Part shown: piece after piece, positions 27,480 to 35,668 of the stretch
How positions within the stretch are numbered: position 1 is the first letter of the stretch
How the letters are laid out: each line of letters begins with the position of its first letter
Assembly (NCBI RefSeq): GCF_005405005.1
Contig: NZ_BJDH01000005.1
Coordinates: 205,848-269,847, forward strand
Length of the DNA stretch: 64,000 nt
Direction: 5' to 3'
Source of the DNA: Lactiplantibacillus daoliensis
GTDB lineage: Bacteria; Bacillota; Bacilli; Lactobacillales; Lactobacillaceae
Translations under genes and position numbers: made by a program
The notes under the pieces: model-generated
What the model saw: only the letters and a program-made list of their open reading frames with translations
Databases searched by the model: none
What the model was told of the DNA's origin: nothing

Positions 27480-28208
27480 ATGGACCAATTAACAGCAGCA
27501 TTAATCAATGGTGGTCAAACGACCATTGCGAACGTTTTGTTACAACATTATCGAGAAGTTGGACTGACTAACGCAGAACTACTCGTTTATTTACAATTTA
27601 AACGACTCATGGATCAGGGCGAAGTCTTTCCAGATGCCAATCAGGTCGCACAGAGTCTAGGTGAGACGAGCAATACTGTCTTTCAACACCTGCATGAAAT
27701 GTTAGCAAAAAAGTTACTGACGATTGAATCAGTAACCGCTGCCGATCAAAAAATTCATGATCGCTATAATTTTGATGGGCTCTATGAAAAATTAGCGTTA
27801 GCAATAAAAAAGTCCGCGCACAAAGAAGTTGAGCCTGCAGTTGCTGATCAGGAAAACTCGCGGCAAAAGGTATTTAAATCAATTGAGACTGAATTTGGGC
27901 GGGCATTATCACCGATGGAAATGGAAAGTATCAGCAAATGGTTTGACGAAGATCATTATGCCCCAGAAATCATTGCCTTAGCGTTACGTGAAGCAGTCTT
28001 ACGTCAGGTCTACAATCTGACGTATATGGATCGTATTCTGCTGAACTGGCATAAACGCAATTTAACCACGGCGGCGCAAGTCGAGGCGGATAAACAGCGC
28101 GGAATTGAAAATCGTCTGAATTCGGCTCCTAAACCCCAACGGCAAACTGGCGCGAATGCCGGGCCTAAGATTCCATTATTTAAACTTGGTGAAGATCAGT
28201 CTAAATAG
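27480..28208 (+). CDS. dnaD: Replication initiation protein DnaD
   Basis: About 242 residues. The N-terminal winged-helix region (residues 1-95, with FPDANQVAQSLGETSNTVFQ) is followed by the DnaD/DnaB-II domain with IETEFGRALSPMEMESISKW and the C-terminal YxxxIL-like NLTYMDRILLNWHK that binds DNA. In low-GC Gram-positives DnaD helps load the replicative helicase at oriC and during restart. The ATG at 27480 follows GGAGGATC; the longer frame to 27447 runs into the preceding hairpin. In many relatives nth follows; here it does not. Confidence 0.92.
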   Translation: MDQLTAALINGGQTTIANVLLQHYREVGLTNAELLVYLQFKRLMDQGEVFPDANQVAQSLGETSNTVFQHLHEMLAKKLLTIESVTAADQKIHDRYNFDGLYEKLALAIKKSAHKEVEPAVADQENSRQKVFKSIETEFGRALSPMEMESISKWFDEDHYAPEIIALALREAVLRQVYNLTYMDRILLNWHKRNLTTAAQVEADKQRGIENRLNSAPKPQRQTGANAGPKIPLFKLGEDQSK

Positions 28209-28321
28209 ATTGATTGGATGGTATTTAGCTTTAAAACTAAAGGCTACAGGTAAAAATTGCCTGGCTGCGCTACTATTGTCAACCATTAGGTGATGAAAAC
28301 TAGTTGAATACTGCCGTTTCC

Positions 28322-28493
28322 GGTTGTTGCTGATAACATGCGGACGAGGGACCGGCTCAAGCCTTAGGAACGCCTTGAACCTCGCCCGGAAGCTTTGCAA
28401 AAAACGCAAATCTCCCGAACTGTACGTGGTGTAAGGCCGGCAAAAAGCGCCGGTCAAACGCCACCTGCACGTCCGATGCTATCAGCAACAACC
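28322..28493. ncRNA. Strongly folded 172-base element (structured RNA or MITE-like), unidentified
   Basis: The ends are complementary over about 24 positions: left GGTTGTTGCTGATA-ACATG-CGGACG, right CGTCCG-ATGC-TATCAGCAACAACC, with one mismatch and one bulge. Inside, further hairpins fit: TCAAG/CTTGA, TTTGC/GCAAA and GGCCGGC/GCCGGTC with loop AAAAAGC, the last nested in a GTGGTGT/ACGCCAC stem. The interior is clearly GC-richer than its surroundings and has no sensible open frame. A closing stem with several branch helices is typical of a structured RNA, but the long terminal inverted repeats would also suit a small non-autonomous transposable element. It matches no RNA class I know. Strand undetermined. 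Confidence 0.5.
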
Positions 28494-28524
28494 TCCAATT
28501 AATTAGTGGCTTTGAAGTTATTGA

Positions 28525-28692
28525 CGCTTAGCGGCGCAATTCAAAGACGTGTTCTGTCGGCTTGGAATTGAGGCGTCAGGTCGTACTTTGACTGGGACCG
28601 TCGCCCACGGCACACCGATTTTGACTGACGGCCCGCTGAATTTAGACAAGCCTACTTTAGATGTGACGGTTACTGATACTTTCAATCTTTAG
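28525..28692 (+). pseudogene. Possible 3' fragment of a lost gene
   Basis: A 55-codon frame with no start or ribosome binding site that reads like protein: QFKDVFCRLGIEASGRTLTG, then TVAHGTPILTDGPLNLDKPT and LDVTVTDTFNL before the stop. Codon use resembles neighbouring genes. It does not resemble endonuclease III, the gene expected here. Not recognised; could be chance. Confidence 0.3.
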
Positions 28693-28703
28693 CTGTGAAA
28701 ATT

Positions 28704-28747
28704 AAAAATCGCTCAAATCGCAAATAACTGCGATTTGAGCGATTTTT
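28704..28747. terminator. Bidirectional intrinsic terminator
   Basis: Perfect arms (AAAAATCGCTCAAATCGCA on the left) around AATAAC. Terminates the minus-strand pbp1A operon and anything coming from the dnaD side. Confidence 0.88.
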
Positions 28748-28759
28748 GTTAGCCTAAGA

Positions 28760-31036
28760 CTACTGATTTTGATTGTTGTCAGCGGGCTGCTCAGTTGAAC
28801 TAGAAGCGGCTGGGGCTGAAGATTCACTCGAACTGCTAGATTCTGAGCTACTTGAAGATGATTCCGAACTAGAACTCGACGAAGATGAGTCAGAACTGGA
28901 TGAGTCTGACGATGAACTCGACGAGTCACTAGATGATGAACTTGAAGAACTAGCGGAATCACTAGATGATGAACTAGAAGCGGCTGAAGTCCCAGAGTTT
29001 GCTTCTGATGCTGAGAAGATGTGACCGACAACATACAACTCTTCGATCCCGTTTTTCTTAACAGTCCCAACTGAACTTGGTTTAGTCCAATCAGAATTTG
29101 GTGAATGTTCTTGCAGATAAGTCATCATTTCACGGTAAATAACTTGCGAAATCTTAGAAGTCGAGGAGTCGATATACCCATCGGCTTCACCAGGCTTGTC
29201 ATAACCAGTCCAAACTGCGACTGAGTAATTCTTAGTATAACCAGCCATCCAGGAATCAATTTCTGCATTCGCTGGTTTGTTGGCATCCTTGGGATAATTA
29301 TCTGTCCCAGTTTTACCAGCTTGATAGACACCACTGATTTTGGCGGTCTGAGCGGTCCCAGTCGAACTGTTAATGACGTCTTTTAACATGTCGGTAACCA
29401 TATAAGCAGTTGATTTCTTCATGACCCGTTTGCCATTACTGCTATAGTTAGTGGTCCGGTTATCCTGAGTGACTATCTTGTTAATATAGTACGGCTTGTG
29501 GTATGTCCCACCATTCGCAAACGCGGCATAAGCGCCAGCTACTTGCAATGAAGAAACGTTGGCACCAATTGCATATGCATAAGGAATTGTGCCGGTGAAG
29601 CCCATTCCGAGGTCGTTGGCAAAGGCGGCTGCTTTTGCCCGACCGACTTGTTGTAAGGTTTTAACCGCCGGAATATTCCGCGATTGGACCAGTGCTTGAC
29701 GCATAGTCATGTTGCCAAGCGTATTGTTATCAAAGTCATGAACTTCTGTATTCGAACCAGGATATTTATACTTTGTATCGGCGACGGTCTTATAAGTTGG
29801 CCAACTCTTGTACTCAATTGCTGGACCGTAATCTAAGATTGGTTTCATTGTGGAAGCATTTGAGCGATCTTGTTGAACCGCGTGGTTGGTCCCAAAGGTG
29901 ACGTTGTCATTTTTACGCGCGCCAACCATGGCAGAAACTTTACCCGTGTACGAATCGACAACGGAAACGCCTAATTGAAAGCGATTCTCGGCAGTGTCGT
30001 TCGGATAGGAAACGTACTTGTCAGTATTGGCGATGTCATACAAACGTTGTTGAGCGTTCGAATTCAAATTGGTGTAAACTTTCAAGCCATCTTTGTAGGG
30101 GTCATAACCCTTAGATTTCAAATCTGTGATGACTTCTTTCAAATAAGCATCAATCACCGTATGTTTCTGTTGGGCGATAATGCTGGTCCGTTCAGAGGTC
30201 GATGCTAGATCCGTTTTAACATCTTCGTTAATCGCATCAGTTTCTTGTTGCTTTGTAATGACTTTGTTATCATACATCGCTTGTAAGACCAAGTTTCGGC
30301 GGCTAGTCGCGTACTTTGGATATTGGATTGGATCATAGTAGGTTGGCGATTGTGGCATACCGGCTAGCAGAGCCACTTGACTGAGACTCAATTTGTCGAG
30401 TGACTTACCATAGTAGTAGTGTGACGCGGTACCCATGCCGTAAATCCCATTACCCATGTAAACTTTGTTGATATAGTATTCTAGGATTTGTGATTTACTA
30501 AAATGTTTTTCGACATTTAAGGCGAGCCAAGCTTCCTGTGCTTTGACCTTCAAGTTTCGATCTGAGTCTTTGGTTGAGAAGACGGAAAGCTTGACGAGTT
30601 GCATGGTTAAGGTACTCCCACCTTGCATTCCCAGCGAACTGCCTTTTAAGTTGCCTAAGGCCGCACCTAGGATCCGGTAATAATCGACCCCTTTGTGTTG
30701 ATAGAAGCGACGGTCTTCAATTGAAACGACCGCACTTTTAAGCGCAGTGGGAATATGGTTTGAACTAACATAGTCCCGATTGCTAGCCCCCAAATTGGCG
30801 ACTAATTTGTCATTTGCATCGTAAATTCGAGTGGCATTTTCACTCTTTAAATTACTCTCAGTAATTTTTGGCGAGCTTTGAGCGTAGTAAAAAAACAACC
30901 CAACGCCAGCTAAGCCGCCGATAACGATTAATGCAATGATGGTTAGAATGATACGGCGAAACCAATGTTTTTTCGGTGGTTTCGGTTGGGTTCGATTACG
31001 TGCGACCCGTGAATGTTGATCATTGTTACCTGCCAT
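28760..31036 (-). CDS. pbp1A: Class A penicillin-binding protein PBP1A
   Basis: 758 residues. A cytoplasmic basic segment and one membrane helix (IILTIIALIVIGGLAGVGLF) are followed by the GT51 glycosyltransferase (VVSIEDRRFYQHKGVD, STLTMQLVKLS, LEYYINKVYMGNGIYGMG) and the transpeptidase (SNASTMKPIL with the active Ser in STMK, QSRN for SxN, and QAGKTGTDNYP for KTG). It polymerises and cross-links peptidoglycan outside the membrane. From about residue 675 to the end runs a low-complexity tail of Ser with scattered Asp/Glu, ending in TEQPADNNQNQ. It is followed directly by recU (upstream on this strand), the conserved pbp1A-recU pairing of Firmicutes. Confidence 0.95.
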   Translation of the reverse strand: MAGNNDQHSRVARNRTQPKPPKKHWFRRIILTIIALIVIGGLAGVGLFFYYAQSSPKITESNLKSENATRIYDANDKLVANLGASNRDYVSSNHIPTALKSAVVSIEDRRFYQHKGVDYYRILGAALGNLKGSSLGMQGGSTLTMQLVKLSVFSTKDSDRNLKVKAQEAWLALNVEKHFSKSQILEYYINKVYMGNGIYGMGTASHYYYGKSLDKLSLSQVALLAGMPQSPTYYDPIQYPKYATSRRNLVLQAMYDNKVITKQQETDAINEDVKTDLASTSERTSIIAQQKHTVIDAYLKEVITDLKSKGYDPYKDGLKVYTNLNSNAQQRLYDIANTDKYVSYPNDTAENRFQLGVSVVDSYTGKVSAMVGARKNDNVTFGTNHAVQQDRSNASTMKPILDYGPAIEYKSWPTYKTVADTKYKYPGSNTEVHDFDNNTLGNMTMRQALVQSRNIPAVKTLQQVGRAKAAAFANDLGMGFTGTIPYAYAIGANVSSLQVAGAYAAFANGGTYHKPYYINKIVTQDNRTTNYSSNGKRVMKKSTAYMVTDMLKDVINSSTGTAQTAKISGVYQAGKTGTDNYPKDANKPANAEIDSWMAGYTKNYSVAVWTGYDKPGEADGYIDSSTSKISQVIYREMMTYLQEHSPNSDWTKPSSVGTVKKNGIEELYVVGHIFSASEANSGTSAASSSSSSDSASSSSSSSSDSSSSSSDSSSSDSSSSSSSSESSSSSSESSSSSESSAPAASSSTEQPADNNQNQ

Positions 31037-31062
31037 GATGTTCTCCTTTAACTAGGTGATAA

Positions 31063-31671
31063 TTATCCCTCAATCAGTGGATCAATTGCATCCAAGTATG
31101 GAATGAGGGGATTGATGTGATAGTGTAGCTCGGTGGCTAATTTTTCAATATCCGTGAGTGGAATTGATTTTCGGCCACCGTCAGCTTGGTGATCCCAATA
31201 GTGGAAGAGGTCGGTCGCCGTCAATAAAAATAAGCGATTTAAGACCGCAAAACGAATGATCACAAAACAAATGCCATCTTGAGCCAGACACTTACGCATG
31301 TGTTCAATCTGATGCTCATGAAAGTTTTTGAGGGGAAAGGCAGTTTTACTCTTAGTTTCCTTGGCCTCAAAATCTAAATATCTCCCACGATAAACCCCGT
31401 TGTAGTCGGTTGTTGAAGCTTGTTGAAAATAGGCTTCACGAATGACTGCGGCACTACGGTTTGGATAATCAACCTTAACAATTTGAATCGGGATTGGCTT
31501 TTTATGAATAACTGCGATATCATTTTCCAAATAATAGGTATTGCTGCTATTGAGCTCTGCTTCTAAGCTCATTCCCCGATCACCGAAGTTAACGTTGGCA
31601 AACTTAGTGGACTTTGATTTAGAATGAGAGGGTTGGCGATATGCTTTGCCGTTTGGATAACGAATCGTCAC
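31063..31671 (-). CDS. recU: Holliday junction resolvase RecU
   Basis: 202 residues; cuts Holliday junctions in recombination and chromosome segregation. Conserved parts: NFGDRGMSLEAELNSSNTYY at the N-terminus, KVDYPNRSAAVIREAYFQQA, and STTDYNGVYRGRYLDFEAKE, where the Asp and Glu-x-Lys of the nuclease site lie (YLDFEAKETKSK). Its stop is 27 bases before the pbp1A start, so the two form one operon, as in B. subtilis. A divergent promoter region lies between it and ypsA. Confidence 0.94.
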   Translation of the reverse strand: MTIRYPNGKAYRQPSHSKSKSTKFANVNFGDRGMSLEAELNSSNTYYLENDIAVIHKKPIPIQIVKVDYPNRSAAVIREAYFQQASTTDYNGVYRGRYLDFEAKETKSKTAFPLKNFHEHQIEHMRKCLAQDGICFVIIRFAVLNRLFLLTATDLFHYWDHQADGGRKSIPLTDIEKLATELHYHINPLIPYLDAIDPLIEG

Positions 31672-31775
31672 ATTATCAACCTCCTAATAATTTCATATTC
31701 TACCATTAACTAGCGTAATGTGAAATAACTGTGACGGTTTGAAGACCTAATAGATGGGAAAAAGGAGAAATTTTT

Positions 31776-32345
31776 GTGAGTCGATTATGGATGAGTGGTT
31801 ATCGAAGTTATGAGTTAAGTGTTTTTAGTGACCAAGATGACAAATTAAAAGTGATTAAATATGCACTAACCCGTTATTTGACTGAACAAATTGAAGACGG
31901 GATGGACTGGCTAATTACGGGCGGTCAGCTTGGGGTGGAACAGTGGTGCGCTGAGGTTGGCTTGGACTTAAAAAAGACTTATCCCGAATTAAAAGTTGCC
32001 ATGATGCTCCCATATGCTGAATTTGGCGGCCGTTGGAATGAAAACAATCAGGCTAAATTGCAAACGTTATTAGCACAAGTTGACTTTCACGCGGCAGTTA
32101 GTAAACAAACTTATGAAAATCCACAACAATTAAAAAATTATCAAGAATTCATGCTAACGCATACGGATGGGGCCGCTTTGGTGTATGATCCAGATAACCT
32201 CGGAAAACCGTCGTATGATTACGACATTATCCGGTCGTTTAATGAGGAACATCCGTACCCATTGACCGTCATTGATTTTGATTGGTTACAAGAAAGTGCC
32301 AATGAGTATGCAGAAAAACAGAATAATGGTTTTAATTTTGAATAA
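31776..32345 (+). CDS. YpsA-like SLOG family protein (DUF1273)
   Basis: 189 residues of the YpsA branch of the SLOG nucleotide-ligand-binding superfamily. WMSGYRSYELSVF (S/T-G-x-R-S/P near the N-terminus) and WLITGGQLGVEQWCAEVGLD (glycine loop with the acidic residue) are the binding motifs, and GAALVYDPDNLGKPSYDYD is the second conserved loop. In B. subtilis and S. aureus YpsA affects cell division; its ligand is uncertain. Start GTG after AAAGGAG. It lies directly before gpsB, the usual arrangement. Confidence 0.9.
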   Translation: MSRLWMSGYRSYELSVFSDQDDKLKVIKYALTRYLTEQIEDGMDWLITGGQLGVEQWCAEVGLDLKKTYPELKVAMMLPYAEFGGRWNENNQAKLQTLLAQVDFHAAVSKQTYENPQQLKNYQEFMLTHTDGAALVYDPDNLGKPSYDYDIIRSFNEEHPYPLTVIDFDWLQESANEYAEKQNNGFNFE

Positions 32346-32349
32346 AGTC

Positions 32350-32358
32350 TGCTACAAT
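32350..32358 (+). promoter_or_regulatory. Extended -10 promoter for gpsB
   Basis: TGC-TACAAT at the end of ypsA, about 60 bases before the gpsB start. The -35 region is poor. Confidence 0.4.
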
Positions 32359-32419
32359 GTTTTAAGTAATGCGGATGCCATCTTGGTGTCGCGCGAATAA
32401 CAATGAGGTGTTTTTAAAT

Positions 32420-32761
32420 ATGGCTAAACGTAATTTTACTCCCAAAGACATCCTGCAAAAAGAATTCAAACCAAAGATGCGGGGTTATGATCCTGCTGAT
32501 GTGGATGGTTTCTTGGACAATGTCATTAAGGACTATGAGTCATTTACTAAAGATAACCAACAACTTTCAGATGAAAACGAACGGTTGCGGGCCAAAGTCG
32601 ACGAACTCACGAAGCAAGTCGCTGTTGGTGCAACCAGTCCATCTTCACAACCAACTAGTACGGTGACGAACATGGATATTCTGAAACGGTTATCTAACTT
32701 GGAACGCCACGTCTTTGGTGCCCAATTAGATAATAATCAAAACGAATCACATCGTCTATAA
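32420..32761 (+). CDS. gpsB: Cell division protein GpsB
   Basis: 113 residues, DivIVA-like. The N-terminal lipid- and partner-binding motif [20 protein letters not shown] and the following [15 protein letters not shown] coiled coil are typical, as is the C-terminal trimer region [14 protein letters not shown]. GpsB links PBPs to the division machinery at the septum. The ATG at 32420 has GAGGTG upstream; an extended frame to 32369 is not needed. Confidence 0.95.
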   Translation: MAKRNFTPKDILQKEFKPKMRGYDPADVDGFLDNVIKDYESFTKDNQQLSDENERLRAKVDELTKQVAVGATSPSSQPTSTVTNMDILKRLSNLERHVFGAQLDNNQNESHRL

Positions 32762-32770
32762 AAGTGATTC

Positions 32771-33164
32771 AATGTAAATTCTGGGTAATCGCGGTCGGCT
32801 TATGTCGGCTGAGGAAGGTCCATGCCCGCACAAGCTGCGATGCTTGTAGTGTTCGTGCTCGGTGAAAAAATAAGCTGGGGAACCGATTTTATCGGTTACG
32901 GCGGAAAAAACGGCTAAGGTGCAAGCTATGCCCGAGTATTCCTGAAAAGTGCCACAGTGACGATACTAAGTTGGAAACGACTAAGTTGGAACGCGGTAAA
33001 CCCCTCGAGCGGGCAACCCAAACTACGGTAGGGGCGCTTCACATAAGTAAATGAACTAAATGTGGGGGGAGATCCTTGTGATCTCGAGATAGATGATTGC
33101 CGCCTAACTAACAGACACCTGTACTTTAGTTAGGTACAAAACATGGCCTACAGGAATTTACATT
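32771..33164 (+). ncRNA. rnpB: RNase P RNA (bacterial type B)
   Basis: The catalytic RNA of RNase P, which trims the 5' ends of precursor tRNAs. The outer stem pairs AATGTAAATTC at the start with GAATTTACATT at the end. Inside are the conserved GAGGAAGGTCCATGCCCGCA (start of the catalytic core), GAACGCGGTAAACCCCTCGA and the late ACAAAACATGGCCTACAGG region. The shape and position directly downstream of gpsB fit type B RNAs of Bacilli. Confidence 0.95.
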
Positions 33165-33173
33165 TAGACAGGA

Positions 33174-33211
33174 GACTAGGACAAAAGCTTGCTTTTGCCC
33201 TAGTTTTTTTA
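33174..33211 (+). terminator. Intrinsic terminator after rnpB
   Basis: ACTAGGACAAAAGC-TT-GCTTTTGCCCTAGT followed by T7. Confidence 0.9.
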
Positions 33212-33239
33212 TACGGAAAGTTTCCGAACCAGGAAATAT

Positions 33240-33404
33240 GCTAAACTAGAGTGTGAAGGCCAGCGGGTTGGGTTCGAGCATTGCCTAGCTAAAGGTTAAC
33301 TGCGGTGTTCGCAGTTGGCATTTAGCGTAGCAAGCGGAGTCCCCAGCTGGGCTGAGCACGTTTCGGAAGCAGCCAGGACAACCAGTCAAAAGAAAAACGA
33401 CTGC
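33240..33404 (+). ncRNA. Candidate structured RNA upstream of the rlmL-like gene
   Basis: An extended -10-like TGC-TAAACT (about 33239-33247) is followed by a segment with nested pairing. GTTGGG pairs with CCCAGC, enclosing GCTAAA with TTTAGC and a terminal AACTGC/GCAGTT hairpin. Further hairpins follow: GGCTG/CAGCC, then CAGTC/GACTG. The rod with internal bubbles is followed by about 55 bases and then the methyltransferase ribosome binding site. It could be a small RNA with its own promoter or a leader of the downstream gene; no riboswitch class is recognised. Confidence 0.4.
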
Positions 33405-33460
33405 CGGCCAGTAAAAAATACGATAAACTTTAATTAAGAACAACAATTCAGGAGGAACCT

Positions 33461-34609
33461 ATGCAAGAATTTAGATTAATCGCAACATGTGCCAGTGGGA
33501 TGGAAGCGTTAGTGGGTCGCGAATTACGTGATTTAGGCTACCAAACGCAAGTTGAAAACGGTCGGGTCCGTTTTAATGGCACAATTGAAGATATTTTACG
33601 CGCCAATATTTGGTTACGAACCGCTGATCGAATTAAAATTATTGTCGGTGAATTCAACGCCTATACTTTCGATGAACTGTTTGAAAAGACCTTGGCTTTA
33701 CCTTGGGATCAATTGTTACCGATGGACGCAGAATTTCCGGTAGAAGGAAAATCTCGCAATTCGAAGTTGCATAGTGTGCCGGATGTCCAGTCAATCGTCA
33801 AAAAAGCGATTGTTAACCAGTTAGCCGCAACTTATCATCGTAATGGGCATTTACCCGAAACTGGGGCCTTGTTCCCATTAGAAGTCGCAATCAACAAGGA
33901 TAAGGTCATGTTGACATTAGATACGACTGGGAGTAGTTTGTTCAAACGAGGTTACCGGCTTGAAAAAGGTGGCGCACCGTTGAAGGAAAATATGGCGGCT
34001 GCTTTGGTCATGTTAGCTAAATGGTATTCCGATAATCCATTTGTTGATCCAGTGTGTGGTTCTGGGACGATTCCAATTGAAGCCGCGTTATTAGCGCGTA
34101 ACATTGCTCCCGGGATCAAGCGCGCCTTTGCCTGTGAAAAATGGGATTGGGTGCCAGCTGGTTTAAGTCAAGAATTACGTGATGATGCTAAGTCAAAGAT
34201 CAACAATGATATTGAACTCGATATTAGCGGTTATGATATTGATGGTAAGATGATTGATATTGCGCGCTTGAATGCTCAAGAAGCCGGCGTCTTACATGAC
34301 ATTAACTTTAAACAGCTTGCCGTTAAAGACTTTACGACGGACAAGGTCAACGGTGTGATCATTGCCAACCCACCTTATGGGGAGCGGTTGAGTGATCGCG
34401 ATACGGTTCGAATTTTGTATCGTCAGATGGGTCAAGTTTATGCCAAGTTACCTAGTTGGAGTAAGTACATTTTGACCAGTGATCTTGAGTTTGAAGATTA
34501 TTTCGGTAAGAAAGCCACCAAACGTCGTAAGCTCTATAACGGGGCGTTACGGACGGATTACTTCCAGTATTGGGGCAAACGCATTCGCCCGGCACGGACT
34601 GAAGCTTAA
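33461..34609 (+). CDS. RlmL/YpsC-type THUMP-domain rRNA guanine-N2 methyltransferase
   Basis: 382 residues. The N-terminal THUMP domain (residues about 1-155, start FRLIATCASGMEALVGRELR) binds RNA. The C-terminal Rossmann methyltransferase holds NPFVDPVCGSGTIPIEAALL (SAM loop) and IIANPPYGERLSD (the N-P-P-Y motif for base N-methylation). It modifies 23S rRNA guanines in the RlmL family. Located after gpsB and rnpB as in many Lactobacillales, with a clear AGGAGG. Confidence 0.93.
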   Translation: MQEFRLIATCASGMEALVGRELRDLGYQTQVENGRVRFNGTIEDILRANIWLRTADRIKIIVGEFNAYTFDELFEKTLALPWDQLLPMDAEFPVEGKSRNSKLHSVPDVQSIVKKAIVNQLAATYHRNGHLPETGALFPLEVAINKDKVMLTLDTTGSSLFKRGYRLEKGGAPLKENMAAALVMLAKWYSDNPFVDPVCGSGTIPIEAALLARNIAPGIKRAFACEKWDWVPAGLSQELRDDAKSKINNDIELDISGYDIDGKMIDIARLNAQEAGVLHDINFKQLAVKDFTTDKVNGVIIANPPYGERLSDRDTVRILYRQMGQVYAKLPSWSKYILTSDLEFEDYFGKKATKRRKLYNGALRTDYFQYWGKRIRPARTEA

Positions 34610-34623
34610 TTAATCAATAACTC

Positions 34624-34680
34624 AAAAAAGCTGTCACACAGAAATCAAGTTTAGGCTTGATGGCGTGTGACAGCTTTTTT
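34624..34680. terminator. Bidirectional intrinsic terminator
   Basis: AAAAAAGCTGTCACAC and GTGTGACAGCTTTTTT outer stem with an inner ATCAAG/CTTGAT stem, between the methyltransferase gene and a convergent hydrolase gene. Confidence 0.9.
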
Positions 34681-34689
34681 TATGCTGGG

Positions 34690-35445
34690 CTAGTCCGTCA
34701 GATAGTAGTCGAAAAAGTTAGCGATTTTTATCATTAGTGGCACTTTAACTAAGTGTTTAGCTTGGTAACCGGTAATAAATGCGACTTGATCCGCATAAGG
34801 TTCGCCGTGAATACGGTCAAAGAAATCGCGTGACTGTGCATATGGAATTCGTTCATCTTCAGTGCCATGCCAGAATAAGACCGGTCGGTGGGCAATCGTC
34901 TGTGGTTGCAGGTTTAAATCATAGTGATCAATCCAGCTGGTTAAGTTTGCCATATCTGCCGGTAAATACCGGTGCCATTTGGCTGCAGATTCTCGAACTA
35001 GTTTTGCATACGCATTCAGATTAGGTGTCCCCATAATGATCGTGGCCGCCTTAATTTCGGGATGCTGAGTCAGTAATGCTCCGGTTGTCATGCCACCCAT
35101 CGAATAGCCGCCAACGCCGATTTGGTGGTTTAAAATCAGTTGTCGTTGTTGATAAAAATCCAGAATTAAGTCAAATTCAGCCAAGTTTCCCTGAATACTG
35201 TTCCAAAATGTAAATGAAGGTAACGAACTAACTGGTTGTTGCCGTAGCCCATGATTCATCGCATCCGGCAGAATCACGCGAACCTTTTTTTGCGCAAGCT
35301 TGCGCGCTTGGGTTAGGACCAGTTCTTTTTCTGAACGCCAGCCATGATAAAAAACAACCAGCGGAGTAGCTTGGTTCCTAAGCTCGTCATTGACAACTTC
35401 TAGAATAGGCACGTCTTGTATTTTTCGCTGCAAAATTTCAACCAT
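34690..35445 (-). CDS. Alpha/beta hydrolase, dienelactone-hydrolase/peptidase-like
   Basis: 251 residues. PLVVFYHGWRSEKELVL (oxyanion HG), IGVGGYSMGGMTTGALL (nucleophile Ser in G-Y-S-M-G), VLFWHGTEDERIPYAQS (catalytic Asp) and YQAKHLVKVPLMIK (His) give a full triad. Similar to YitV/YtmA-like esterases of unknown physiological substrate. No signal peptide, so cytoplasmic. Stands alone on the minus strand. Confidence 0.87.
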   Translation of the reverse strand: MVEILQRKIQDVPILEVVNDELRNQATPLVVFYHGWRSEKELVLTQARKLAQKKVRVILPDAMNHGLRQQPVSSLPSFTFWNSIQGNLAEFDLILDFYQQRQLILNHQIGVGGYSMGGMTTGALLTQHPEIKAATIIMGTPNLNAYAKLVRESAAKWHRYLPADMANLTSWIDHYDLNLQPQTIAHRPVLFWHGTEDERIPYAQSRDFFDRIHGEPYADQVAFITGYQAKHLVKVPLMIKIANFFDYYLTD

Positions 35446-35668
35446 AATTATAATCTCGCTTTATTATTTTATAAGTTAACTGTGCCAGAAATTATGACAA
35501 ATGACAACTGAAATGCTTATGTGACGGTCGTAATTGAACTTGGTGTGCGAATTTTTCTCCTAGAGTCCATTGTTAACCATTACGTAAGTATGCCATAATC
35601 TTTGTAGTATTTTTGTAGTGAAAACTTCTCGCAACGCCAGCTGCGGTTTGCTGGAAAGAATGAGCTAA

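Noticed and set aside
28773..29024. Open frame on the plus strand rich in Glu/Asp/Leu.
   Set aside because: It is the antisense shadow of the Ser-rich tail of PBP1A; no ribosome binding site.
33250..33290. GGGTTCGAGC looks like a tRNA T-loop.
   Set aside because: No matching acceptor stem, D-arm or anticodon arm can be built around it; the pairing found is a rod-like RNA instead.
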